In this document: positions 1 to 6,274 of the stretch, piece by piece
Layout: each line of letters opens with the position of its first letter
How positions within the stretch are numbered: position 1 is the stretch's first letter
Assembly (NCBI GenBank): GCA_923184405.1
Contig: OV299793.1
Span: forward strand, 598,875-610,184
DNA from: Neisseria meningitidis
GTDB lineage: Bacteria > Pseudomonadota > Gammaproteobacteria > Burkholderiales > Neisseriaceae
Direction: 5' to 3'
Length of the DNA: 11,310 nt
Notes under the pieces: generated by a model
The model's input: only the letters and a program-made list of their open reading frames with translations
What the model was told of the DNA's origin: nothing
The model's database searches: none
Translations under genes and position numbers: made by a program

Positions 1-629
1 CTTTTCGCATTGCCAGCGTATCTTCACTACAACCACGGTTCGCAATTAACTACGCAATGCCCAACCTGAAAGCCGAGCGCAGCACCACCACCCACAACCT
101 CTCCTCTGCAAGGCCGCAGCGAAAAAAAGGTACTTTGATGCCAACCTGTATCAAAGCAATCACCGCAATTTCCTGGTCCGAAGAGCAGAAGGCTGACCAC
201 CAGCGACGATAGTCAGCCGTAATCAGGATGAATTACTACTACGACATGTGTAGCAACTTGCCCCACCCAGTAAAACTCAAAACCAGCCAGCATGCGGAAT
301 AACTGACTATACGACAAGAGAACACAATCAGAAGTATCGAGCTTGACAACCCGTTACTCAATCATCACGCAGCAGAGATACCAGAGGACCTCAGACCTCC
401 AAACAATGCGCACACGTGAGGTTATGAGAAAAGCAAACTGAAACGGAAAGCACAAACAGCCTGCTGTCCACCCAGCCGTTGAAAGTGTGATTGCCAGACT
501 GACTATAAAAGTCCGAGCGAAATGGGGCGCGTCTCCCGCCTGACCCATCCGCGCGAAAAAGCAACAAAGACGCGTAATACACCGTTTATGAAAACAAGGG
601 CTGGGGTACGCCTTGCAGAAAAAGGTTCC
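1..629 (+). pseudogene. hmbR: HmbR haemoglobin receptor, 3' fragment, truncated and frame-broken
   Basis: This is part of the TonB-dependent outer-membrane receptor that takes haem from haemoglobin. No single frame is open, but segments in changing frames match the HmbR barrel in order: YNHGS near 30-45, NLKAERSTT (64-90), a stretch with DANLYQSN near 137-160, NSLLSTQPLKV (about 451-483) and YTVYENKGWGTPLQKKV (about 578-629). The stretch 240-440 is barely recognisable. The window opens inside the gene, so the plug and first barrel strands lie upstream. Similarity stops sharply after LQKKV. About 82 C-terminal residues (HmbR is about 792 long), including the last strands and terminal Phe needed for membrane insertion, are missing, so the product could not be functional as written. 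Small indels look like sequence error; the 3' break may be real or a chimera. HpuB is a less likely identity. Confidence 0.82.
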
Positions 630-1160
630 TAATCTTCCAATATTCAGCCCTTATTTTTTCCTTTCTTGTCTTGTGATACCTAAGCACTCCATTTTTAAGT
701 TTTATAACATCAAAAAGCCTATCAGCTTGTCTTTCATGGTAGCTGCTCAGTGCAGGACTGAAAATCGACCTGGAACAAGGATCTCATCTGAGTACACCAC
801 ATCTAGACAAAGCACTTATCCTTTGAGGAAGAAGATCATGACAGATATATCCCTAGCAATGTGAACAAATACATCTAGTTTCAGGATTTTAATACTTAAT
901 GAATCCTACTGCGTTGGTACTTTATATATAATTGGTGACCCTAATTTCATGCTACACCTATCCATTATTGTAGATTTAGGAATATACAGATTAGAAAATT
1001 TTAATATGTTAATTCATATAGATATGAAGGCCTTTACTAGAGTAACCAGCTCCCATGTTATTATTAATGAAATGATATGGTCAGAATTGAACTTAGATAT
1101 AATTCATAAACAAAAGTGCTCTATTGAAGGCCTTTGAAATGTGGGCTTAAAACTTATAAA
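630..1160. other. AT-rich, CpG-poor block with no recognisable gene
   Basis: This block lies between the hmbR break and the toxin-antitoxin promoter. By hand count over 661-1140 it has 33% GC (84 C, 76 G). Only two CpG occur between 630 and 1198 (at 766 and 912), against about 13 expected from base composition in the 480 bp counted, while GpC occurs 14 times there. The longest open frames, 613-864 and 949-1137 on the plus strand, are 83 and 62 codons, match nothing I know and lack clear ribosome binding sites. The 10-base word GAAGGCCTTT occurs at 1026 and 1126. No insertion-sequence ends, Correia element or uptake sequence were seen. Origin is unknown: transferred low-GC DNA, or foreign (possibly eukaryotic host) sequence joined by a chimeric read. 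Confidence 0.7.
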
Positions 1161-1162
1161 CT

Positions 1163-1210
1163 ATGTTATATTAATAACATCCTTTACACCTAATAAAACG
1201 ACGATATAAT
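1163..1210 (+). promoter_or_regulatory. Probable promoter with adjacent palindromic operator for the toxin-antitoxin pair
   Basis: A perfect 7-bp inverted repeat, atgttat (1163-1169) and ataacat (1174-1180) around atta, lies just upstream of a TTTACA -35 box (1183-1188). A consensus TATAAT -10 box follows at 1205-1210 after a 16-bp spacer. Transcription would start near 1217, about 80 bp before the antitoxin start at 1299. Antitoxins of type II pairs commonly bind such palindromes to repress their own operon, so this is a good operator candidate. The role is inferred from position and symmetry only. Confidence 0.5.
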
Positions 1211-1298
1211 GCAAAATATATGTAAAAGAGAGTCCAAAGACAAAACTAGGAACAAACATTGTAAATTATGCCAAAATATGCTAAACACGAGAAGTGTT

Positions 1299-1546
1299 AT
1301 GTTTCAAGTACATAACCAGCAGGCAAAAACCAATTTGAGTCAATTGATTCAAAGAGCAGAAGCACGGGAAATCGTTATTATTACGAAAGCAGGTAAGCCT
1401 TAAAGTCCAACTAACCGATATTGAAAAAACAAACACGAAATGCAGGAAAGTTGAAAAAATTCAGTCATATGGGAAATACGGATATTTCACGTATTCTTGA
1501 ACATGACAATAAAACGGCAGCTTTAATTTTTGAAAGTCAGCTCTGA
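1299..1546 (+). CDS. Phd/YefM-like antitoxin, frame broken
   Basis: Probable antitoxin of a type II toxin-antitoxin pair, which would bind and neutralise the downstream PIN-domain ribonuclease and repress the operon. From the ATG at 1299 the protein begins MFQVHNQQAKTNLSQLIQRA and continues REIVIITKAGKP, the usual Phd/YefM N-terminal DNA-binding fold with its GKP turn. The frame then hits a stop at 1401-1403. The remaining part reads in another frame and ends GNTDISRILEHDN then KTAALIFESQL with a TGA at 1544-1546. The total is about 82 codons, normal for the family, with a net shift of one base near 1400. A longer in-frame start at 1209 exists, but its extra 30 residues look unlike the family. 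The 3' end overlaps the toxin start, as in many such operons. The shift is probably sequence error, given its frequency elsewhere here. Confidence 0.65.
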
Positions 1547-1931
1547 AAGAAAGATTCTGCTTGATACCCATGCTTTGCTGTGGTGGTTGTTGGATGACAA
1601 GAAACTGGGGACATCTGAACGCAAACTGATAGAAAATCCGAGAAATGCGATCCTTGTCAGTGCAGCAAGTATTTGGGAAATTTCCATCAAGCAGAACATG
1701 CGGTTGTTGAAATTACCGGAAGAGTTTTTTGATGTGCTTCAAGAAGAGGATTTTGAAATGCTGCCTATAGGTCTGTTTCATGCAAAACAGGCTGGAAGCC
1801 TTCCGGAAATACACAAAGACCCTTTCGATAGGATGTTGATTGCACAAACCCAAGCGGAAGGCTTTGAACTGATGACTGTCGATGAATATATTCCGCAATA
1901 TGGAATTAGAGTTGTCAACGCATCAAGTTGA
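1530..1931 (+). CDS. vapC: VapC-type PIN-domain ribonuclease toxin
   Basis: PIN-domain endoribonucleases of this family cut tRNA or rRNA and stop translation when the antitoxin is lost. The 133-residue frame is intact, one of the few in the window, and of normal family length. Motifs in order: LLDTHALLWWL at residues 10-20 with the first metal-binding acid D12; SAASIWEISIK at 44-54 with E50; DPFDRMLIAQTQAEG at 97-111 with D97 and D100; and LMTVDEYIPQY at 114-124 with D118. These supply the expected acidic cluster. The start is uncertain: the earliest in-frame start is TTG at 1530, no ATG lies near residue 8, and the frame overlaps the antitoxin by 17 bases, suggesting translational coupling. 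The pair sits between hmbR and col, in a region known from memory to vary between strains, so gain by transfer is likely. Family assignment is firm; the RNA target is unknown. Confidence 0.88.
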   Translation: MKVSSERKILLDTHALLWWLLDDKKLGTSERKLIENPRNAILVSAASIWEISIKQNMRLLKLPEEFFDVLQEEDFEMLPIGLFHAKQAGSLPEIHKDPFDRMLIAQTQAEGFELMTVDEYIPQYGIRVVNASS

Positions 1932-2079
1932 CAAATATCAAAACTGTGTGCACAAGAAGGACTGCCGAGGCGATCTTTTAGGTTATTGGCTGCGCTTAAG
2001 AAGCAAGATTTCTGGCAGAGGACTATAGGTGATTCCAGGTCGGATATCCTGCCGCAAAATCAACGCAAGTATATTAAAA

Positions 2080-2109
2080 ATGCCGTCTGAAAAGGGGTTC
2101 GGACGGCAT
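2080..2109. terminator. DNA uptake sequence hairpin, terminator of col and probable island boundary
   Basis: A full 12-base uptake sequence, atgccgtctgaa (2080-2091), faces a near-perfect inverted copy, ttcggacggcat (2098-2109, one mismatch), across a 6-base loop. Paired uptake sequences of this kind act as transcription terminators in Neisseria. This one lies 7 bp past the col stop codon, and on the col strand the stem is followed by a T-rich run (2074-2079 complement). From memory, the right edge of the exchangeable exl island is a short repeat with uptake sequences downstream of col, which this position fits. Confidence 0.85.
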
Positions 2110-2115
2110 CGTGGC

Positions 2116-3464
2116 TTAGGGGTTCAATACGCGTGCGATGAGGGCTTTTTCTTTACCTTGCATATTGGGGATTTTGACCTGAATGCCGTTGCGGGTGCGA
2201 CATCGACAGGCTGGCCTTTGCGGGTCATTTGTTCCAATTTGATGGTTTGGTTGCCGCCGGGTGGATGATTTCGAGTGAATCGCCGACGGCGAAGCGGTTT
2301 TTGACTTCCACTGTTGCCCAGCCGTTTTTGTCGATTTCGGTAACGTGTCCGACGTATTGGCTTTGTTTGGCGGTGGAATGGCCAGTCAGGTAGTTTTGAT
2401 AATCCTGAGTGTGGTGGCGTTCGAGGAAGCCGCTGGTGTAGCCGCGGTTGGCAAGGCCTTCGAGTTCGCTCAACAGGCTGTAATCAAACGGACGGCCTGC
2501 GACGGCATCGTCAATCGCTTTGCGGTAGGATTGAGCCACGCGTGCGACATAATAGAGCGACTTGGTGCGGCCTTCGACTTTGAGGCTGTCCACGCCGATT
2601 TTGGCGAGTTTCTCAACCACTTCAATGCCACAGAAGGTCTTTGGAGTTCGTGATGTAGGTGCCGTGTTCGTCTTCCATAATCAGCATCATATCGCCCGGA
2701 CGGTTGGATTCTTCAATCAGGAAAACCTTGTCGGCGTAGGGATGGCGTTTTTGACCGTTGATGCCTTAAAAGTTTTGGATGGCTTCTTCTTGGGCTTTTT
2801 CAAAGTTGAAACCTAGCAGAAGCGGAGAATCGCCAACATCGCTTTCCGTAGCGTTGTGGACTTTGTAGTCCCAACGGCTGGAGTTGGAGCAGGTGCCTTG
2901 ATTGCGGTCGCACTCCTTGAAATAGCTGACAAACGGCAGCGGCCTGAACAAGAGTGCACGATGCACAGGAATGAAGACTTCGACTTCGATGTCAGGCTTC
3001 TAGGAGGATTTCGGCCAGTACTTCTATAATAAAATCCCGCGACAGAACAAGGCGCTCAAAGACGATATTCACCCAGAATTTCACCCCACAAACTTAGTGG
3101 TGTTCAATTGTACGAACAGAAAGATAGGTATATACAGAAATTTAACACACACGATAACAAGCAAACACGGATCCGACATAATCAGCTCGTCAGATTACAT
3201 GGCAATCAAGGGTCCATACCGGAAACAAGGTTTTGAGTTTGGAATTGTGCAGCAGGGTGTTGACGGTAAAAAAGAAGTTATTGTTGCGATCAGTGCGCTT
3301 CTTTAATGCCTTGTTCTAAAACATCAAGTTTGGTAAATTCGTTGTTGCGGGCGCACAGGGAGTAACGCGGGCTGTAGGCGTAAACGGCATCTGCGCCGTA
3401 ATCGTAGGCGGCGCGCATTCTTTTCAATCCGAAGGCAGGCAATAAGGGTTCAAAGTGCTTTCAT
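2116..3464 (-). CDS. Col, U32-family peptidase / TrhP-like tRNA hydroxylation protein, frame broken
   Basis: This is the meningococcal col gene, called collagenase-like; the E. coli relative YegQ (TrhP) acts in prephenate-dependent hydroxylation of tRNA uridine 34. The ATG at 3464-3462 has an aaaagga ribosome binding site 6-7 bases upstream, and the TAA is at 2118-2116. The span of 1349 bp equals the usual 450 codons. Recognisable pieces from the N-terminus: MRAAYDYGADAVYA, ARNNEFTKLDVLEQGIKEA (to about 3293), IMSDP (near 3175), NQGTCSNSSRWDYKVH (near 2860-2910), FNFEKAQEEA, EDEHGTY, and a long clean segment 2620-2240 with KIGVDSLKVEGRTKSLYYVA and GHVTEIDKNGWATVEVKN. It ends IPNMQGKEKALIARVLNP. 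The U32 signature with its cysteines (about 2940-2990) is scrambled and 3100-3250 is poor. Indels look like sequence error. A tRNA role is more likely than collagen cleavage. Confidence 0.85.
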
Positions 3465-3525
3465 CGTGTTTCCTTTTCGGTTGAAACCCCGCCCTTTAGA
3501 ACGGTAGAATCAAACTTTATTTGGG

Positions 3526-3584
3526 AGGGGCGTAACCCCTTTCGAATCAGGGCAACATATAGGGCGACGCTTTATGTGTCGTCC
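3526..3584. other. Two hairpins in the spacer between col and the HAD gene
   Basis: The 325 bp between the divergent col (start 3464) and HAD (start 3790) genes hold no convincing gene. Two stem-loops are visible: agggg (3526-3530) with cccct (3536-3540) around cgtaa, and gggcgac (3562-3568) with gtcgtcc (3578-3584, one G-T pair). They could be leader structures of col or HAD transcripts, or remains of a repeat. Function is unknown. A weak promoter-like TTATCA (3731) and TACAAT (3756) pair with a long 19-bp spacer precedes HAD. Confidence 0.4.
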
Positions 3585-3624
3585 TGTGTGTTGAAACATG
3601 ATTTGTATGCTTTGTAAAAAATGT

Positions 3625-3657
3625 TTCAGACGGCATTGCTGCAAATGCAAGTCTGAA
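3625..3657. repeat. DNA uptake sequence in an imperfect hairpin
   Basis: A full uptake sequence in minus orientation, ttcagacggcat (3625-3636), is followed by the degenerate opposite copy atgcaagtctgaa (3645-3657). Together they form a stem, ttcagac with gtctgaa and gcat with atgc, broken by a gg/aa mismatch. It lies between two divergent genes, so it ends neither of them. It may be a leftover terminator of a lost gene or simply an uptake site. Confidence 0.75.
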
Positions 3658-3789
3658 AAGAGTTTGAGGATGGACGGATTATCCGCCTTTTCGTATTCAT
3701 AATCAATTTTGCCGGGAAATTTATAAGGATTTATCAAGTATTTGCCTGCTTGGGATACAATGCGGCTGTTTGAATGCGAGAAGAATGTG

Positions 3790-4578
3790 ATGAATCCTAA
3801 AATCAGTGTTTTTCGACATTGACGATACGCTGTACCGCAAATATACGGATACCCTACGCCCTTCCGTGAAAACGGCGGTGGCGGCTTTGTGCAGCAAAGG
3901 TATATTGACGGCGTTGGCAACAGGGCGGTCTTTGGCGACGATTCCCGAAAAGGTCAGGGACATGATGGCGGAAACAGGTATGGATGCCGTGGTAACGATA
4001 AACGGACAGTTTGCGCTGCTGCATGGAAAAACTGTGCACGAAGTACCGATGGATTTAAGTTTGATGGGCAGGGTTTGCGCGCATTTGGATGGCTTAGGCA
4101 CGGATTATACGTTTGTCGGCGGAGAGGGGATCGCCGTGTCCGCGCTGTCGGAATGCGTGTGCCGCGCCCTGCAGCATATCGCCAGCGATTTTTTTGCCGA
4201 TAAGGATTATTTTTTCAAGCAAACCGGTGTATCAGATGCTGGTGTTTGCGGAGGAAAACGAAATGCCGCTCTGGTCGGATATTGTGGAACAGGAAGAGCG
4301 GAAAACGGTGCGCTGGCACGAGGAAGCGGTCGATTTGCTGCCTGCGGGTGCGTCGAAAACAGACGGCATCAAGCGTGGTTCGAAGCATTGGGTTTGGAAA
4401 TGGCGGACGTGATGGCGTTCGGAGACGGTTTGAACGATGTGGAAATGCTGTCAGAAGTCGGGTTCGGCGTGGCAATGGGCAACGAGGAACAGGCGGCGAA
4501 AGAAGCGGCGAAATATGTTTGCCCGGCGTTGATGAAGACGGCGTGTTGAGGGACTTGCAAGATTTGGGCGTGATTTGA
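3790..4578 (+). CDS. Cof-type HAD-superfamily hydrolase (subclass IIB), frame broken
   Basis: Predicted cytoplasmic Mg-dependent phosphatase acting on sugar phosphates or similar small molecules; the substrate cannot be read from sequence. The ATG at 3790 begins MNPKIS and a shift then joins VFFDIDDTLYRKYTDTLRP. Motif I is DIDD with the nucleophile Asp near 3815. Motif II is ALATGRS, motif III Lys is in GASKTDGIK (about 4347-4373), and motif IV is AFGDGLNDVEML (4415-4450). Cap-domain pieces include MPLWSDIVEQE. The C-terminus EAAKYVCP continues in another frame as GVDEDGVLRDLQDLGVI, with TGA at 4576-4578. Frames change near 3805, 4230, 4375 and 4525. The length of 789 bp is right for the family (about 262 residues). 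All catalytic motifs remain, so the shifts look like sequence error. It faces apt across a shared terminator. Confidence 0.85.
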
Positions 4579-4591
4579 ACGCATAATAACA

Positions 4592-4623
4592 ACCCTGCCG
4601 GTTTCAGACAGCAGGGTCGGTTT
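4592..4623. terminator. Bidirectional terminator between HAD gene and apt
   Basis: A perfect 7-bp stem, accctgc (4592-4598) with gcagggt (4611-4617), encloses a 12-base loop containing ttcagaca, a degenerate uptake sequence core. A tcggtttt tail follows on the plus strand. It lies between the HAD stop (4578) and the minus-strand apt stop (4624) and can serve both converging genes. Confidence 0.7.
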
Positions 4624-5191
4624 TCAGCCCTTCATACAGCCTTCGTTTTGAAGCAGGGTAAATAAGGGCGCGCCGCTTGCACGGATATTCTTGCCGCCTT
4701 GAACGTCGGTAAATTCCAAAATAGCGGCAGCTTCGACAATTTCTCCGCCGAGTTTGCGGATCAGTTCCAGCCCGGCAAGCATTGTGCCGCCCGTGGCAAC
4801 CAAATCATCGACCAGCAGCACGCGCGAACCGGGTTTGACGGCATCGGTGTGGATTTCCACCGCAGCTTCCCCGTATTCGAGCGCGTAGCATTGCGATACG
4901 GTTTCAAAAGGCAGTTTGCCTTTTTGCGGATGGGGACAAAACCGACGTTGAGATGGTAGGCGAGTGCCGCGCCGATAATGAAGCCGCGCGTGTCCAAACT
5001 CAAAGAACGATGTCGATTTTCTGATCCATATAGCGGTAAACCAATAAATCAACCAAAAGGCAGAAGTATTCCGCGCTTGGAAGGACGGGCATGATGTCGA
5101 GGAATAAGATGCCATTTTGCGGCCAGTTTTCGATTTTGCGGATTTTGTCGGCAAGCGCGCCGACACTCATAGCTTCAGGATGAACCAGCAT
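4624..5191 (-). CDS. apt: Adenine phosphoribosyltransferase, frame broken
   Basis: Salvages adenine to AMP with PRPP in the cytoplasm. The chosen ATG (5191-5189) begins [20 protein letters not shown], matching the roughly 188-residue neisserial protein. An in-frame ATG at 5224 would add 11 residues and cannot be excluded. Next come RLLVDLL-like ([18 protein letters not shown]), then in a second frame [14 protein letters not shown] and VGFVPIRKK. In a third frame come [24 protein letters not shown] and the PRPP-binding loop [13 protein letters not shown] (4821-4783). The end is [13 protein letters not shown] with TGA at 4626-4624. Frames change near 5000 and 4920. The span of 568 bp fits the family within one base, so the shifts look like sequence error. 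It diverges from gmk, placing AMP and GMP metabolism side by side. Confidence 0.93.
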
Positions 5192-5334
5192 TGCGTGTTC
5201 CAAGTATGATGTTTTTAACGCCATATTGTAGCCGTCAGCCCGCCGCTTGCCAAATCAATCAAACAATAGCGGCAAAATATGGGCATCGGCAAATAGAAAC
5301 CGAGTGTCCGTTGTGATACATACAGGTAAAAAAT

Positions 5335-5935
5335 ATGTCCGCTTATCGAAAAGGCAACATCTTTATCATTTTCGGCCGATTTCCGGCACGGGCAAACCAC
5401 GCTGGTGTCGCGGCTGTTGGCAAACCATACCCATTTGCGCGTTTCCGCATCGCACACGACGCGTCCGCCAGGTGAAGCGCGAAGTAAACGGCGTAATTAT
5501 CATTTGTTTCTAAAGAAGATTGAGTCGCTTATCGCGCAGGAAGCTTTTTTGGAATACGCAGACGTGTTCGGCAACTATTACGGCACAAGCGCGAGGGCGG
5601 AATGCTCGGCGGCGGCAGGCTATGACGTAATTTTGGAAATCGACGTTCAGGGCGCGGCAGGTTCGCAACGCGCCGCCGGAAGCCGTCGCATCTTTATCCT
5701 GCCGCCGTCTTTCGATGTGCTTATGCACGTCTGAACGGACGCGGACGGATGTCGGGAGTTATCCAAAGGAGGCTGTCGAAGCGTAGGCGAAATCGAACAG
5801 TCCGTATTGTTCGATTTTGTCGTGGTCACGATGACTTGGCGCGGGCGGAGGAGGATTTGGCGCCATATTGTGAATGCCTGCCGTTCGAGGCATCGCGGCA
5901 ACTGGGATTATTGTGATTTGTTGGAAAATTCCAAA
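5335..5935 (+). CDS. gmk: Guanylate kinase, frame broken
   Basis: Essential enzyme phosphorylating GMP (and dGMP) to GDP with ATP. The ATG at 5335 follows an AGG about 6 bases upstream and begins MSAYRKGNIFII. The P-loop SGTGK is readable at about 5384-5398 only after correcting a one-base loss in the TCGGCC and AAAACC runs. Then come TLVSRLLANHTHLRVSASHTTRPP (5399 on, with a one-base shift), SLIAQEAFLEYADVFGNYYGTS (GMP-binding region, about 5524-5590), AAGYDVILEIDVQGA (5617-5655) and ILPPSFDVL. The poor stretch 5725-5800 should hold the lid. FDFVVV, HIVNACR and DLLENS end the protein at 5932. The expected stop just after is lost to an indel, and the frame would run into rpoZ; I place the true end at about 5935. 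The span is about 17 bp short of 206 codons. First gene of the gmk-rpoZ-spoT operon. Confidence 0.9.
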
Positions 5936-5991
5936 AACCGCGAAAATACCCAGTTTCCTAGCCGAACATTTTTGAAAGAAAGCAAATCAAT

Positions 5992-6201
5992 AAGGCACGT
6001 ATGCTACCACCGAAGACTGTACCGGAAAATTTCCAACCATTTTGACCTGACATTGGTAAACGGCCCGTCAGGCCCGCCAGCTTGAAAATGGCAACACGCC
6101 GCTTGTGGACGATGTCCGGCAATAACAAACCAACAGTTACCGCCTCAAGGGAAATCGCCGCCAGACATATCGGTACGGAACTGTTGACGCGCAATAAATA
6201 A
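5992..6201 (+). CDS. rpoZ: RNA polymerase omega subunit, frame broken
   Basis: Small subunit that binds beta-prime, helps assemble RNA polymerase and forms part of a ppGpp-binding site in proteobacteria. About 68-70 codons. The expected [22 protein letters not shown] appears as gcacgt (AR) at 5995-6000, then TTEDCTGK around 6006-6030 and SNHFDLTLV at 6035-6060. It continues [15 protein letters not shown] (6073-6117), NNKPTVTA and [14 protein letters not shown] with TAA at 6199-6201. The start codon is corrupted: the codon before gcacgt reads aag in ataag where ATG is expected. At least three small indels occur. The gene lies about 60 bp after gmk and 73 bp before spoT, a grouping shared with many proteobacteria and fitting a joint role in the stringent response. 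Confidence 0.88.
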
Positions 6202-6274
6202 AGCCTCTGTCAGAAACGCACGTCGGCACACTCTGCCGCCGTGCAGTCCGACGGTTTGAAACGAAAAATAAAAT

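Noticed and set aside
1026..1135. GAAGGCCTTT repeated 100 bp apart as target-site duplication
   Set aside because: The word is partly palindromic (AAGGCCTT), the segment between shows no transposon ends, and two copies can arise by chance.
949..1137. 62-codon ORF in the AT-rich block
   Set aside because: AT-rich DNA gives such frames by chance; no ribosome binding site, known motif or domain.
2345..2816. Plus-strand ORFs opposite col
   Set aside because: The minus strand clearly encodes Col here; these are antisense shadows.
5335..6085. gmk reading on past its normal end toward rpoZ as a fusion protein
   Set aside because: The open frame results from a lost stop after DLLENS and does not use the rpoZ frame coherently.
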